NCBI GenBank assembly: GCA_020638905.1
Contig: JACKHP010000002.1
Coordinates: 186,001-250,000 of the forward strand
Reading direction: 5' to 3'
DNA: 64,000 nucleotides
From: Planctomycetota bacterium
Lineage (GTDB): Bacteria > Planctomycetota > B15-G4
Shown: positions 9,456 to 17,028 of the stretch, piece by piece
How the letters are laid out: the number at the start of each line of letters is the position of its first letter
Numbering within the stretch: the first letter of the stretch is position 1
Position numbers and translations under genes: made by a program
The notes under the pieces: generated by a model
What the model saw: the letters and a program-made list of their open reading frames with translations, nothing else
Database searches by the model: none
What the model was told of the DNA's origin: nothing

Positions 9456-11081
9456 GTGACCCACGCCGAAGACCTGCTCGCCGACGGACGCGCGCGGCTC
9501 GCCCTCGTCGCGGGACTGCTGCTCGCGGGCGTCCTCGCGTTCCCGTCGACGGCGCGGACGACGACCGAACCCGGCGTGCCGGCTGCCGTCTCCACGGCCT
9601 TCGAGACCATCGACGAACACGACGTGCTGGCCGAACTCTCGCTGCTCGCGTCGGCCACGATGGAAGGCCGCGACTCGCCCAGCGCGGGCCTCTCGCGCGC
9701 CGCCGAGCACGTGGCCGAACGGCTGCAGGCAGCGGGCTACACCGGCGCGGGTCGCGACGGCGCGTTCGTGCTGCCGTTCACGCGCTCGCTCCCGACGCCC
9801 GACGCCGAGCAGTGCCTGCTCGAGACGCGCGACGACAACGGCGGCGAGAGCTACGCGCTCGACGTCGACTTCGTGCCCGTGGCGCACGCGCTCGGCGAGG
9901 CCGAGGGCGAGGCCGTGCTGATCGGCTTCGGCATCGACGACGGCGGCGAGCGCTACGACGACATCCCCGGCAACCTGTCGGGCAAGGTGGCGGTGATCGT
10001 GTCGGGCGAACCGCGCCACCGCAAGAAATTCGAGGGACCCGAAGTCACCGCGGCCGCAGACCTGTACACGAAGATCGCGGCGCTCGCCGACGCGAAGGCC
10101 GCGGGCGTGCTCGTCGTGCGTCGTCCGCCGCCGGCCGACGTGGACGGCGTCGCGCGCGGCAGGGGCGATGCGCCGGACGACGCGCCGCTCGGCTTCCGGC
10201 ACACGTGGGCGACGTGGGCCACCGAGCGCATGCCGATCCCGCCGCTCATGCCCGTCCCGGCGCTCGAGATCACGCCGGCGGCGGCCGCGCGGCTGCTCGG
10301 CAGCGACCCGCTGGCCTTCGTGGCCGACGCCGACGCCAAGGCGAAGCCGCCGCGTCCACTCGAGACGGGAAGATCCGTGCACCTGCGCTCGGCGGTGCGC
10401 GACGAGGACGTGTCCATCCCGAACGTGGCGGCGATCTTCGCGGGCAGCGACCCGGCGCTGTCCGACGAGTACGTCGTGCTCGGCGCGCACCTCGACCACG
10501 TCGGCGTCGACGTGCGCGGACGCATCGGGTTCGGCGCCGACGACAACGCGTCCGGCGTGTCGGCGCTGCTCGAGGTGGCGGCCGCGCTGGCGCAGGCGTC
10601 CCCGCGACGCTCGCTGCTCGTGTGCGCGTTCGGCGCCGAGGAGGACGGCCTGCTCGGCAGCCGTGCGTTCGTCGACAAGCCGCCCGTGCCCGTCTCGCAG
10701 ATGGTCGCCATGCTCAACATGGACATGGTCGGTCGCGGCGAGGCGAAAGAGGTGTGCGTGCTCGGCATCCACGAGAACCCGGGCCTCGAGAAGCTGCTCG
10801 AGCAGGCGCGCAAGCTGCTGCCGTGCAAGATCACCAAGATCGTCGTGCGCCAGGGCCAGGACCTGTTCGAGCGCAGCGACCACTTCCCGTTCCACCAGGC
10901 CGGCGTGCCGGTGCTGTTCTTCTTCGAGCAGCTCCCGATCTCGAAGAACCCCGACTACCACACCTGGCGCGACACCGTCGACCTGCTCGACGTCGACAAG
11001 ATCACGCGCACCGCGCGGCTCGTGTTCTCGACGGCCTGGCTGCTGGCCGACGACGACGAGCGTCCCCCGCCACCGAAGTAG
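9456..11081 (+). CDS. M28-family zinc aminopeptidase with PA-domain insertion
   Basis: 541 residues from a GTG with AGAGGA upstream. A signal or anchor helix (ARLALVAGLLLAGVLAF) comes first, so the enzyme is exported or membrane-tethered. Residues about 140-310 fit a protease-associated insertion. The peptidase core follows with the five M28 zinc-ligand regions in order: H345 (GAHLDHVG), D362 (GADDNASG), catalytic/ligand E395-E396 (FGAEEDGLLGS), D423 (NMDMVGR) and H476 (ERSDHFPFHQAG). All key residues are intact, so an active di-zinc aminopeptidase or carboxypeptidase is likely. Substrate cannot be inferred. It may supply amino acids from extracellular protein. Confidence 0.93.
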   Translation: MTHAEDLLADGRARLALVAGLLLAGVLAFPSTARTTTEPGVPAAVSTAFETIDEHDVLAELSLLASATMEGRDSPSAGLSRAAEHVAERLQAAGYTGAGRDGAFVLPFTRSLPTPDAEQCLLETRDDNGGESYALDVDFVPVAHALGEAEGEAVLIGFGIDDGGERYDDIPGNLSGKVAVIVSGEPRHRKKFEGPEVTAAADLYTKIAALADAKAAGVLVVRRPPPADVDGVARGRGDAPDDAPLGFRHTWATWATERMPIPPLMPVPALEITPAAAARLLGSDPLAFVADADAKAKPPRPLETGRSVHLRSAVRDEDVSIPNVAAIFAGSDPALSDEYVVLGAHLDHVGVDVRGRIGFGADDNASGVSALLEVAAALAQASPRRSLLVCAFGAEEDGLLGSRAFVDKPPVPVSQMVAMLNMDMVGRGEAKEVCVLGIHENPGLEKLLEQARKLLPCKITKIVVRQGQDLFERSDHFPFHQAGVPVLFFFEQLPISKNPDYHTWRDTVDLLDVDKITRTARLVFSTAWLLADDDERPPPPK

Positions 11082-11409
11082 GACCGGACGCGCGCCCGTC
11101 CCGGAACGCGGATCCGGTGCGAGGAGCGAGAGCTCCGGACCGCCCGAGTGCGACGCCCGAGGCCGTCCCGGCGTCCGCCCGGAGGCGCGGGGCCGACCCG
11201 GCGCCTTCCGGCCCTCGATCCGACGCTCTCGTCCCCGCCGGCGGCCCGGGGCGCTTTCCCGGCGACCGTCGCATCGCTTATCTTCGAGGTCCTCTCCGCG
11301 ACCTTCACCGGCGCGCATCTCCCGGCCCGACACACAGTCCGACGGGCACGCCTCGAGCGGTGGCACCGATCCGCGGTGCCCGCACGAATCCCTCCACGGA
11401 ACACGAATC
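11082..11409 (+). other. Gene-free stretch, probable long structured leader
   Basis: 328 bases between the M28 peptidase and the thioredoxin-like gene with no convincing coding frame. It contains a small hairpin with a GAGA tetraloop (11123-11136, stem GGAGC/GCTCC) and a second 7-bp hairpin (11362-11380, GGCACCG/CGGTGCC) about 30 bases before the next ATG. TATCTT at 11279-11284 is a possible -10, which would give a leader of roughly 120 bases. I match it to no known riboswitch. Confidence 0.4.
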
Positions 11410-12423
11410 ATGAAGACCGTCCTGCTGACCGCGGTCCTGTCCCTCGCCTCGACGGTCGCCGCCTTCGCGGCCCCGGTCGTCGACGACGCGGGCGTCTGGC
11501 ACGCCGACTTCGACGAAGCCGTCGCCGTCGCGAAGGAACAGGGCAAGGACCTGTTCGTCGACTTCACCGGCTCCGACTGGTGCATCTGGTGCCACCGCCT
11601 GCACGACGAGGTCTTCCAGTACGACACCTTCCTCACCGGCGCGCAGGAGCACTTCGTGCTCGTCGCGCTCGACTTCCCGAACAGCGACGAGGCCAAGGCC
11701 GCGGTGCCGAACCCCGAGCGCAACGACGAGCTGCAGGCGAAGTACGGCATCCAGGGCTTCCCCACCTGCCTGCTCATGAACACCGACGGCGTCGTCTTCG
11801 GCCGCATGGGCTACCAGGAAGGCGGCCCCGAGAAGTACATCGACGACCTGCGCGCGACGACGACGAAGGGCAAGGCCCTGCTCGTCGAGCTCGAGAAGCT
11901 GCAGAAGGACTACGCCTCGGCGACCGACAAGACGCCGGTGGTCGAGAAGGCCGTCGGCATGCTGGCCGACATGGACGCCGAGAGCCCCGGCGTGAGCATC
12001 GTGGCCTCGATCGCGGCGGAGGCGCTGAAGCTCGACCCCGAGAACACGGCCGGCCTGAAGCTCTCGGCCCTCGAGGCGCTGCTGCGCTCGGGTCAGGCCG
12101 ATGACGCCGCCCGCGCGAGCGCCCGCGCGATGGACCCGAAGAACGAGCTCGGCCTGCTCGAACAGGTCGTCAAGGCGCAGGTCTCGGTCGTGCGCGACGA
12201 CGTCACCGCCCGCGCCGCGATCAAGGAGATCGAGTCGCTGCTCGAGCTCGGCAAGTTCCACGACGCCGGCGAGGTCAAGAGCATGGCGGCCATGGCGGCC
12301 ATGTGGTGCGAGGGTCCGCTCGACGACCACGCGCACGCGATCGAGCTCGCGACGAAGGCCAAGGCCATCGAGGGCGAGGTCGAGGAGTACGTCGACGCCA
12401 TGCTGACGCAGATCCTCGGCTAG
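11410..12423 (+). CDS. Exported thioredoxin-like protein with CIWC motif
   Basis: 337 residues. A signal peptide (LLTAVLSLASTVAAFAAP) is followed by a thioredoxin-fold domain of the DUF255/thioredoxin_7 type: 'GKDLFVDFTGSDWCIWCHRL' with the redox pair C58/C61, and the cis-Pro region 'YGIQGFPTCLLM'. About 190 mostly helical residues follow (140-337), resembling TPR-like packing (ALKLDPENTAGLKLSALEALL). The ribosome site is weak (GGA at 11398-11400). A role in periplasmic thiol handling or cytochrome maturation is possible, but nothing next to it proves that. A strong hairpin follows the stop. Confidence 0.88.
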   Translation: MKTVLLTAVLSLASTVAAFAAPVVDDAGVWHADFDEAVAVAKEQGKDLFVDFTGSDWCIWCHRLHDEVFQYDTFLTGAQEHFVLVALDFPNSDEAKAAVPNPERNDELQAKYGIQGFPTCLLMNTDGVVFGRMGYQEGGPEKYIDDLRATTTKGKALLVELEKLQKDYASATDKTPVVEKAVGMLADMDAESPGVSIVASIAAEALKLDPENTAGLKLSALEALLRSGQADDAARASARAMDPKNELGLLEQVVKAQVSVVRDDVTARAAIKEIESLLELGKFHDAGEVKSMAAMAAMWCEGPLDDHAHAIELATKAKAIEGEVEEYVDAMLTQILG

Positions 12424-12431
12424 AGCCGAGT

Positions 12432-12466
12432 CGCCCGCCGGCGCGCCGACGTCGCGCCGGCGGGCG
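12432..12466 (+). terminator. Perfect 14-bp stem hairpin after the thioredoxin-like gene
   Basis: The arms at 12432-12445 and 12453-12466 are exact reverse complements, all G/C, with a 7-base loop, starting 8 bases after the stop codon. There is no T-tract, so it is terminator-like or an mRNA 3'-end stabiliser rather than a classical intrinsic terminator. Confidence 0.6.
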
Positions 12467-12521
12467 GAGCACCCCGGCGGGTGAGGGCATCCCGCGGCGC
12501 GAGCCCGCGCTCGGAGTCTTC

Positions 12522-15500
12522 ATGGACGCGGACGAACTGGAGCAGGCCGCCTGCCTCGCGGACTTCCTCCAGTTCTACCTGGCCGACGCCGCGCACGGCA
12601 CGCCGCGCGAGCTGGCCCACTACGCGGCGCGCTTCCCCGGCCACGAGGACCTCGTGGCGCGCGAGTACGCCGCGCTGAGCGAGCGTCCGTCGGTGGCGGG
12701 ACGGGCCGCGGACCTGCCCGCGCTCGAAGGCTATCGCGTACTGCGCGAGCTCGGCCGCGGCGGCCAGGGCACCGTCTACCTCGCCGAGGACGTCGCGCTG
12801 CGCCGTCCCGTGGCGCTCAAGGTCGTGCGTTCGACGCTGGGACGTCCGTCGCCGACCCAGCGCGCGCGCCTCGAGCGCGAGGTGGGCATCCTCGCCCAGC
12901 TCGATCACCCGGGCATCTGCACGGTGTTCCGCGCGCACCTCGACGCCGATCCACCGTTCGTCGCCATGCGCTACGTCCCCGGGCCGACGCTGGCCGAGAT
13001 CATCGACGGCGCCGCCGCGCCGCTCACCTGCCCGCCCCGCGACCGCGAGCAGCTCGAGCGCGTGCTGGCCTTCTTCGAGGACGCGGCGCGCGCGCTGCAC
13101 GTCGCGCACGAGGCGGACATCGTCCACCGCGACGTCAAGCCGGGGAACATCGTCTACGGCGACGACGGACGCCCGGTGCTGCTCGACTTCGGCCTCGCCC
13201 GTCCGCTCGACGAGCCGGGGCCCGCGCTCACGCGCACCGGCGACCTGTTCGGGACGCCGGCGTACATGTCCCCCGAGCAGCTGGGACAGGCGCCCGACGC
13301 GGTCGACCGGCGCACCGACGTCTGGTCGCTGGGCGTCACCCTGCACGAGTGCCTCACGGGACGACGTCCGTTCGCCGCGCCCAGTCAGCGCCAGCTCGAA
13401 CACGCCATCTGCGAGGAACCGCCGACACGCGCGAGCGCGCGCAACCGCATCCTGCCTCGCGATCTCGACGTGGTGCTCGACTCCGCGCTCGAGCGCGACG
13501 TCCGACGACGTTACGCCACCGCGCTCGATCTGGCCGAGGAGCTGCGCCGCGTGCGCGAGCGGCGGCCGATCCGCGCGCGTCCTTCGAGCGCGCTGCTGCG
13601 CACGCGGCGCTGGTCGCAGCGCAACCCGGTGCTGGCCATGGCGCTGCTGCTGCTCGTCGTGGGCTCGACCGGACTCGCGGTGGCCCTGGCGCGCCTCGCG
13701 TCCGAGGGCGCGCGCACACGCGACGCGCTGCGCCTGGCCGAGAGCCGCGCGCTCGCGGCGTCCGCGCTCGCGATGATGGAGCGCGACCCCGTGAAGGCAC
13801 TCGACCTCGCGATCGCGTCGGACGAGCTCGAGCCCGGCGTGCACAGCCGCACGGCGCTCTACCGCGCCCTGGCCGACCAGCAGGTCGAGCGCGTGATCGA
13901 GACGCCGCGCGTCGGATACACCCTCGACTACGACGCCGGCCGGACGGTGCTCGCCTCGGTGACCGATTCGCGCCGGCTGTTCTCGCTCACGCTGCCCGAC
14001 GGACGACGACAGATCGACTTCGCGTTGCCGGCCATGTCACGCTGCGTCGCCGTGTCCGACCGTGCGTCGTTCGTCGCAGCGGGACTCGACGACGGACGCA
14101 TCCTCGTCTTCGGGGCCGACGGCACGCGGCCGGCGCTCACGCTCGGCGCGACGCCCGACGCCGTGCGCTCGCTGGCGTTCTCGCCCGACGAACGCCTGCT
14201 GGCGAGCGGCGGCGACGACGATCGCATCCACCTGTGGGACGCGGCCGACGGGAGTCATCTCGCGTCGCTCGAGGGCTCGCTCGGTCCGCCCTGCGGCCTC
14301 GCGTTCTCGCCCGACGGCCACCTGCTCGTGAGCTGGGTGCGCGAGCGACCGGATCTCCCCGACCGACCCGACCCGATCGTGCGCCTCTGGGACGTCGACG
14401 CGCGACGTCCGATGGCGGCGCTCGCCGGTCACACCCTGCGCGTGACCGTCGTCCGCTTCTCTCCCGACGGACGGCTGCTCGCGAGCGCGTCCGACGACGG
14501 CACCGCGCGTCTGTGGGACGTCGCGAGCGGACGCTGCCAGGCCGTGATGGAGCACCCGGGCGCCGTGACCGACCTGGCCTTCGACCCCGCGGGCGAGCGG
14601 CTCGCCACCGCGTTCGACCCGGGCGAACCGGGATTCGCCCGCTCGGGCGGAGTCCGCATCTTCGACGTGGCCGACGGCGCGCTGCGGCTCGAGCCTCTCG
14701 GGCACGAGGCGCGGCCCGTGATGGGCGTCGACTGGAGCCCCGACGGGAGGCGCCTGGCCAGCGCCTCGTCCGACGGCACCGCGCGCGTGTGGGACACCGC
14801 GGACGGGCGTCAGCTCGCCTGCGTGCGTTCGACGAGCGGCCACGTCCTCTCGACGCGTTGGCTCGGCTCGGACGCTCGGCTCGTCGTGCGCTACAGCCGC
14901 GTGACGGTCATCGTGCGCGTCGGAGGAGACGCGGGCATCCCGCGCCTGCTCGGACACGACGCGCCGGTGATGTCGGCGGCGTTCTCCCCCGACGGCACGC
15001 GCGTCGCCAGCGCCGACACGTCCGGCGTGACGCTCGTCCACGACGTGCGCGGAGGGCCGCCGTTGGCGCGGCTCGCCGACGCGCCGGGAGCCGCGCTCGT
15101 CACGACCTGGGTCGACGACCGACGCCTGATCGTGGGCTCGGACGACGGCGTGTGCCGTCTCTACGACGCAGGCCAGGAACGCTGCCTCGCACGTCTGCGC
15201 GTGGGCGACGCGCCGGTGCACGTGCTGCGCGTGCTCGGCGACGGCGCGCGGATCGTCGTCGCGTCGGGCGCACGCCTGCTCCTCGCGGGGGCCGACGACC
15301 TGCGCTCGTGGACGGAGCTCGTCGGACACACCGCGGAGATCGTCTGCATCGACGTCTCGCCCGACGGCACGCGCCTCGCGAGCGGCGCGGCCGATCGCAG
15401 CGTGCGCCTGTGGGACCTCTCCAACGGCACCTGCCTGCACGTCTTCGACGACTGGCTGCCCACGGCCTACGAGACCGAGGTGCGCGTCTTCGCCGTGCTC

Positions 15501-16022
15501 TTCCACCGGGACGGCCGTGGCCTGTTGACCTGCACCGAGGACGGGCTGGTGCGCGACTACGCCCTGCCGTCGGGGACGCTGACGCACGCCGACGGTCCCT
15601 GGGCGCGCATCGGCGGCGCGTTGTGGCTCGACGACGACCGCGTGTTCTTCATGGCGAAGTGGTCACCTGCCGTCGGCGTGCATGTCCGCGAGCCGCTCGC
15701 ACACCTGCCCGTCGAGCCGCCGCTCGTCGGACGCCCGCTGACCTTCGACGTCTCGCGCGACGGCAGCCTCGCGCTGGCCTCGTCGATCGACGGCACGACC
15801 GTCGTGTGGGACGCCTCCGACATGTCGCCGCGCGCGTCGGTGGGAGGTCACGCGGGCTCCGTGACCTGCGCGCACTTCGCGCCCGACGGCAAGTCGTTCC
15901 TGACCGCCTCGATCGACGGGACGCTGCGCATCTGGCCCACCGACCCGGCCGCCGTCGCCCGCGCACGCCGTCCGGTGGTGTCGCCGCTCGCCGAGTCGCC
16001 CGCCGCACCCACCGCACGCTGA
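12522..16022 (+). CDS. Membrane Ser/Thr protein kinase with WD40 propellers
   Basis: 1166 residues; GGAG (12513-12516) lies 5 bases before the ATG. Residues 1-65 are a small helical N-terminus typical of planctomycete kinases. The Hanks-type kinase domain (about 70-345) has every key element: glycine loop GRGGQGTVY, K100, E120, HRDVKPGNIV (D204), DFG (222-224) and the activation segment GTPAYMSPEQ. A single membrane helix (369-391) separates it from about 750 residues with a dozen or so WD40-like blades (AFSPDERLLASGG..., RFSPDGRLLASAS...), enough for two propellers outside the membrane. It converges on a sigma factor gene, a common planctomycete pairing. The likely role is signalling from an extracytoplasmic sensor. 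Confidence 0.95.
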   Translation: MDADELEQAACLADFLQFYLADAAHGTPRELAHYAARFPGHEDLVAREYAALSERPSVAGRAADLPALEGYRVLRELGRGGQGTVYLAEDVALRRPVALKVVRSTLGRPSPTQRARLEREVGILAQLDHPGICTVFRAHLDADPPFVAMRYVPGPTLAEIIDGAAAPLTCPPRDREQLERVLAFFEDAARALHVAHEADIVHRDVKPGNIVYGDDGRPVLLDFGLARPLDEPGPALTRTGDLFGTPAYMSPEQLGQAPDAVDRRTDVWSLGVTLHECLTGRRPFAAPSQRQLEHAICEEPPTRASARNRILPRDLDVVLDSALERDVRRRYATALDLAEELRRVRERRPIRARPSSALLRTRRWSQRNPVLAMALLLLVVGSTGLAVALARLASEGARTRDALRLAESRALAASALAMMERDPVKALDLAIASDELEPGVHSRTALYRALADQQVERVIETPRVGYTLDYDAGRTVLASVTDSRRLFSLTLPDGRRQIDFALPAMSRCVAVSDRASFVAAGLDDGRILVFGADGTRPALTLGATPDAVRSLAFSPDERLLASGGDDDRIHLWDAADGSHLASLEGSLGPPCGLAFSPDGHLLVSWVRERPDLPDRPDPIVRLWDVDARRPMAALAGHTLRVTVVRFSPDGRLLASASDDGTARLWDVASGRCQAVMEHPGAVTDLAFDPAGERLATAFDPGEPGFARSGGVRIFDVADGALRLEPLGHEARPVMGVDWSPDGRRLASASSDGTARVWDTADGRQLACVRSTSGHVLSTRWLGSDARLVVRYSRVTVIVRVGGDAGIPRLLGHDAPVMSAAFSPDGTRVASADTSGVTLVHDVRGGPPLARLADAPGAALVTTWVDDRRLIVGSDDGVCRLYDAGQERCLARLRVGDAPVHVLRVLGDGARIVVASGARLLLAGADDLRSWTELVGHTAEIVCIDVSPDGTRLASGAADRSVRLWDLSNGTCLHVFDDWLPTAYETEVRVFAVLFHRDGRGLLTCTEDGLVRDYALPSGTLTHADGPWARIGGALWLDDDRVFFMAKWSPAVGVHVREPLAHLPVEPPLVGRPLTFDVSRDGSLALASSIDGTTVVWDASDMSPRASVGGHAGSVTCAHFAPDGKSFLTASIDGTLRIWPTDPAAVARARRPVVSPLAESPAAPTAR

Positions 16023-16074
16023 GCCCGCGGGGCCCGTGCATCGCGCCGCGGTTCGGGGGCGCGTCCCGCGCCGC

Positions 16075-16812
16075 TCAGCCCGCGTCGGCGAAGAGCGCCT
16101 GCACCCAGGCGCGTTCGCGCAGGCTCTCGCGCAGGCGCAGCCAGCGCTTGCGCGCGGCCTCGTGCGACAGTCCGAGCAGAACCGCGGCCTCCGACGCGGG
16201 ACGTCCCTCGAGCCCGCAGGTCACGACGAGCGCGTGGTCGTCGCGCGGCAGCGTCCCGACGTGGTCGAGCAGCAGGCGCAGGTCCTCGTCGCGCGCGAGC
16301 CGGCGCGTGAACGACGTGACCCGATCGGGCACCTGCGACAGACGCTCCTTGTCGGGACGCCGCAGACCGTCGGGAGCGGCGGCCGCACCGGGAGCAGCCG
16401 TCGCGTCGCACGCGAGCTCGTGCGCGGCTCCCGCCTCGCTCGCGAGCTCGCGGAACGTGTCGAGCAGCTCGTACTTCGCCACCTGGAAGATCCAGCCCCG
16501 GAACGACCCGCGCTCGGGATCGAAGCGCGGGAAGGCCCGCAGCGCGCGCAGCCAGATCTCCTGCACCACGTCTTCGGCGTCGAGTCGCCGCCGCGCGGAC
16601 GCCGAGAGCCGCAGATGCAGCCAGGCGAAGAGCGCCGGCGCCACGCGCTCGTAGAGCTCGGTGAAGCGCTCGGCGTCGCCGGCCCGTACCCCACGCACGA
16701 TCTCGTTCGTGTCGTCGCCGCGGGGACGCACGCCCGACACGGCGCGCGCCCGCTCTGGTTCGGGAGCTCCGTCGCCGTCGGCCAGCCGATCACCGGGTCG
16801 TCGCGAAGACAT
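16075..16812 (-). CDS. RNA polymerase sigma factor, ECF-type
   Basis: 245 residues from the ATG at 16812. Region 2 is clear (LYERVAPALFAWLHL..., LDAEDVVQEIWLRAL, FRGWIFQVAKYELLD) and region 4 ends the protein (RPASEAAVLLGLSHEAARK, a helix-turn-helix). The ~60-residue linker is longer than in minimal ECF factors and Ala/Pro-rich. No Shine-Dalgarno precedes the ATG, so an internal start just before region 2 is possible. No anti-sigma gene is adjacent; the convergent kinase is the nearest signalling gene. A TAGACT element lies about 40 bases upstream. Confidence 0.9.
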   Translation of the reverse strand: MSSRRPGDRLADGDGAPEPERARAVSGVRPRGDDTNEIVRGVRAGDAERFTELYERVAPALFAWLHLRLSASARRRLDAEDVVQEIWLRALRAFPRFDPERGSFRGWIFQVAKYELLDTFRELASEAGAAHELACDATAAPGAAAAPDGLRRPDKERLSQVPDRVTSFTRRLARDEDLRLLLDHVGTLPRDDHALVVTCGLEGRPASEAAVLLGLSHEAARKRWLRLRESLRERAWVQALFADAG

Positions 16813-16850
16813 GACAGTCGGAGGTGGGTCCCGGGCGGGCCAAAGCGCCC

Positions 16851-16856
16851 AGTCTA
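16851..16856 (-). promoter_or_regulatory. Putative -10 element of the sigma factor gene
   Basis: The minus strand reads TAGACT about 39 bases before the ATG at 16812. The same hexamer precedes the DUF1569 operon (34664-34669). Confidence 0.4.
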
Positions 16857-16882
16857 CCGCCAGTCCCTTCGCGCCGCGGATT

Positions 16883-16908
16883 TGGTGTCCCAGTCCCGCG
16901 GGACACCA
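16883..16908. promoter_or_regulatory. 26-bp inverted repeat between sigma factor and exported-protein genes
   Basis: TGGTGTCCC (16883-16891) and GGGACACCA (16900-16908) are exact reverse complements around an 8-base centre. Inside lies a second, overlapping 12-bp palindrome, GTCCCGCGGGAC (16893-16904), so GGGAC can pair with either of two GTCCC copies. Position in a divergent promoter region suggests an operator or an alternative-pairing leader. No known regulator is recognised. Confidence 0.55.
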
Positions 16909-17028
16909 CGAATGGCCCCATGCCACGGGAACGCCCGGCACGACGCCACGAGCGGGCAGCTCGACGACGGTCGTCCCCGACGCCGACCGGCGCGGCAACA
17001 TCCCCAGGCCCGAGACGGAGACAGTGTC

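Noticed and set aside
6656..9658. 1000-codon minus-strand open frame opposite the second repeat protein
   Set aside because: Arg/His/Glu-rich composition with no domain; it is the mirror of a gene with a strong ribosome site and recognisable domains.
14160..15960. Repeated TCGCCCGACGG-type segments in the kinase gene
   Set aside because: They encode the F-S-P-D-G turns of WD40 blades, not a DNA repeat or CRISPR array.
16320..16329. Third copy of CCCGATCGGG
   Set aside because: It lies inside the sigma factor coding region, alone, so it is taken as background rather than an operator.
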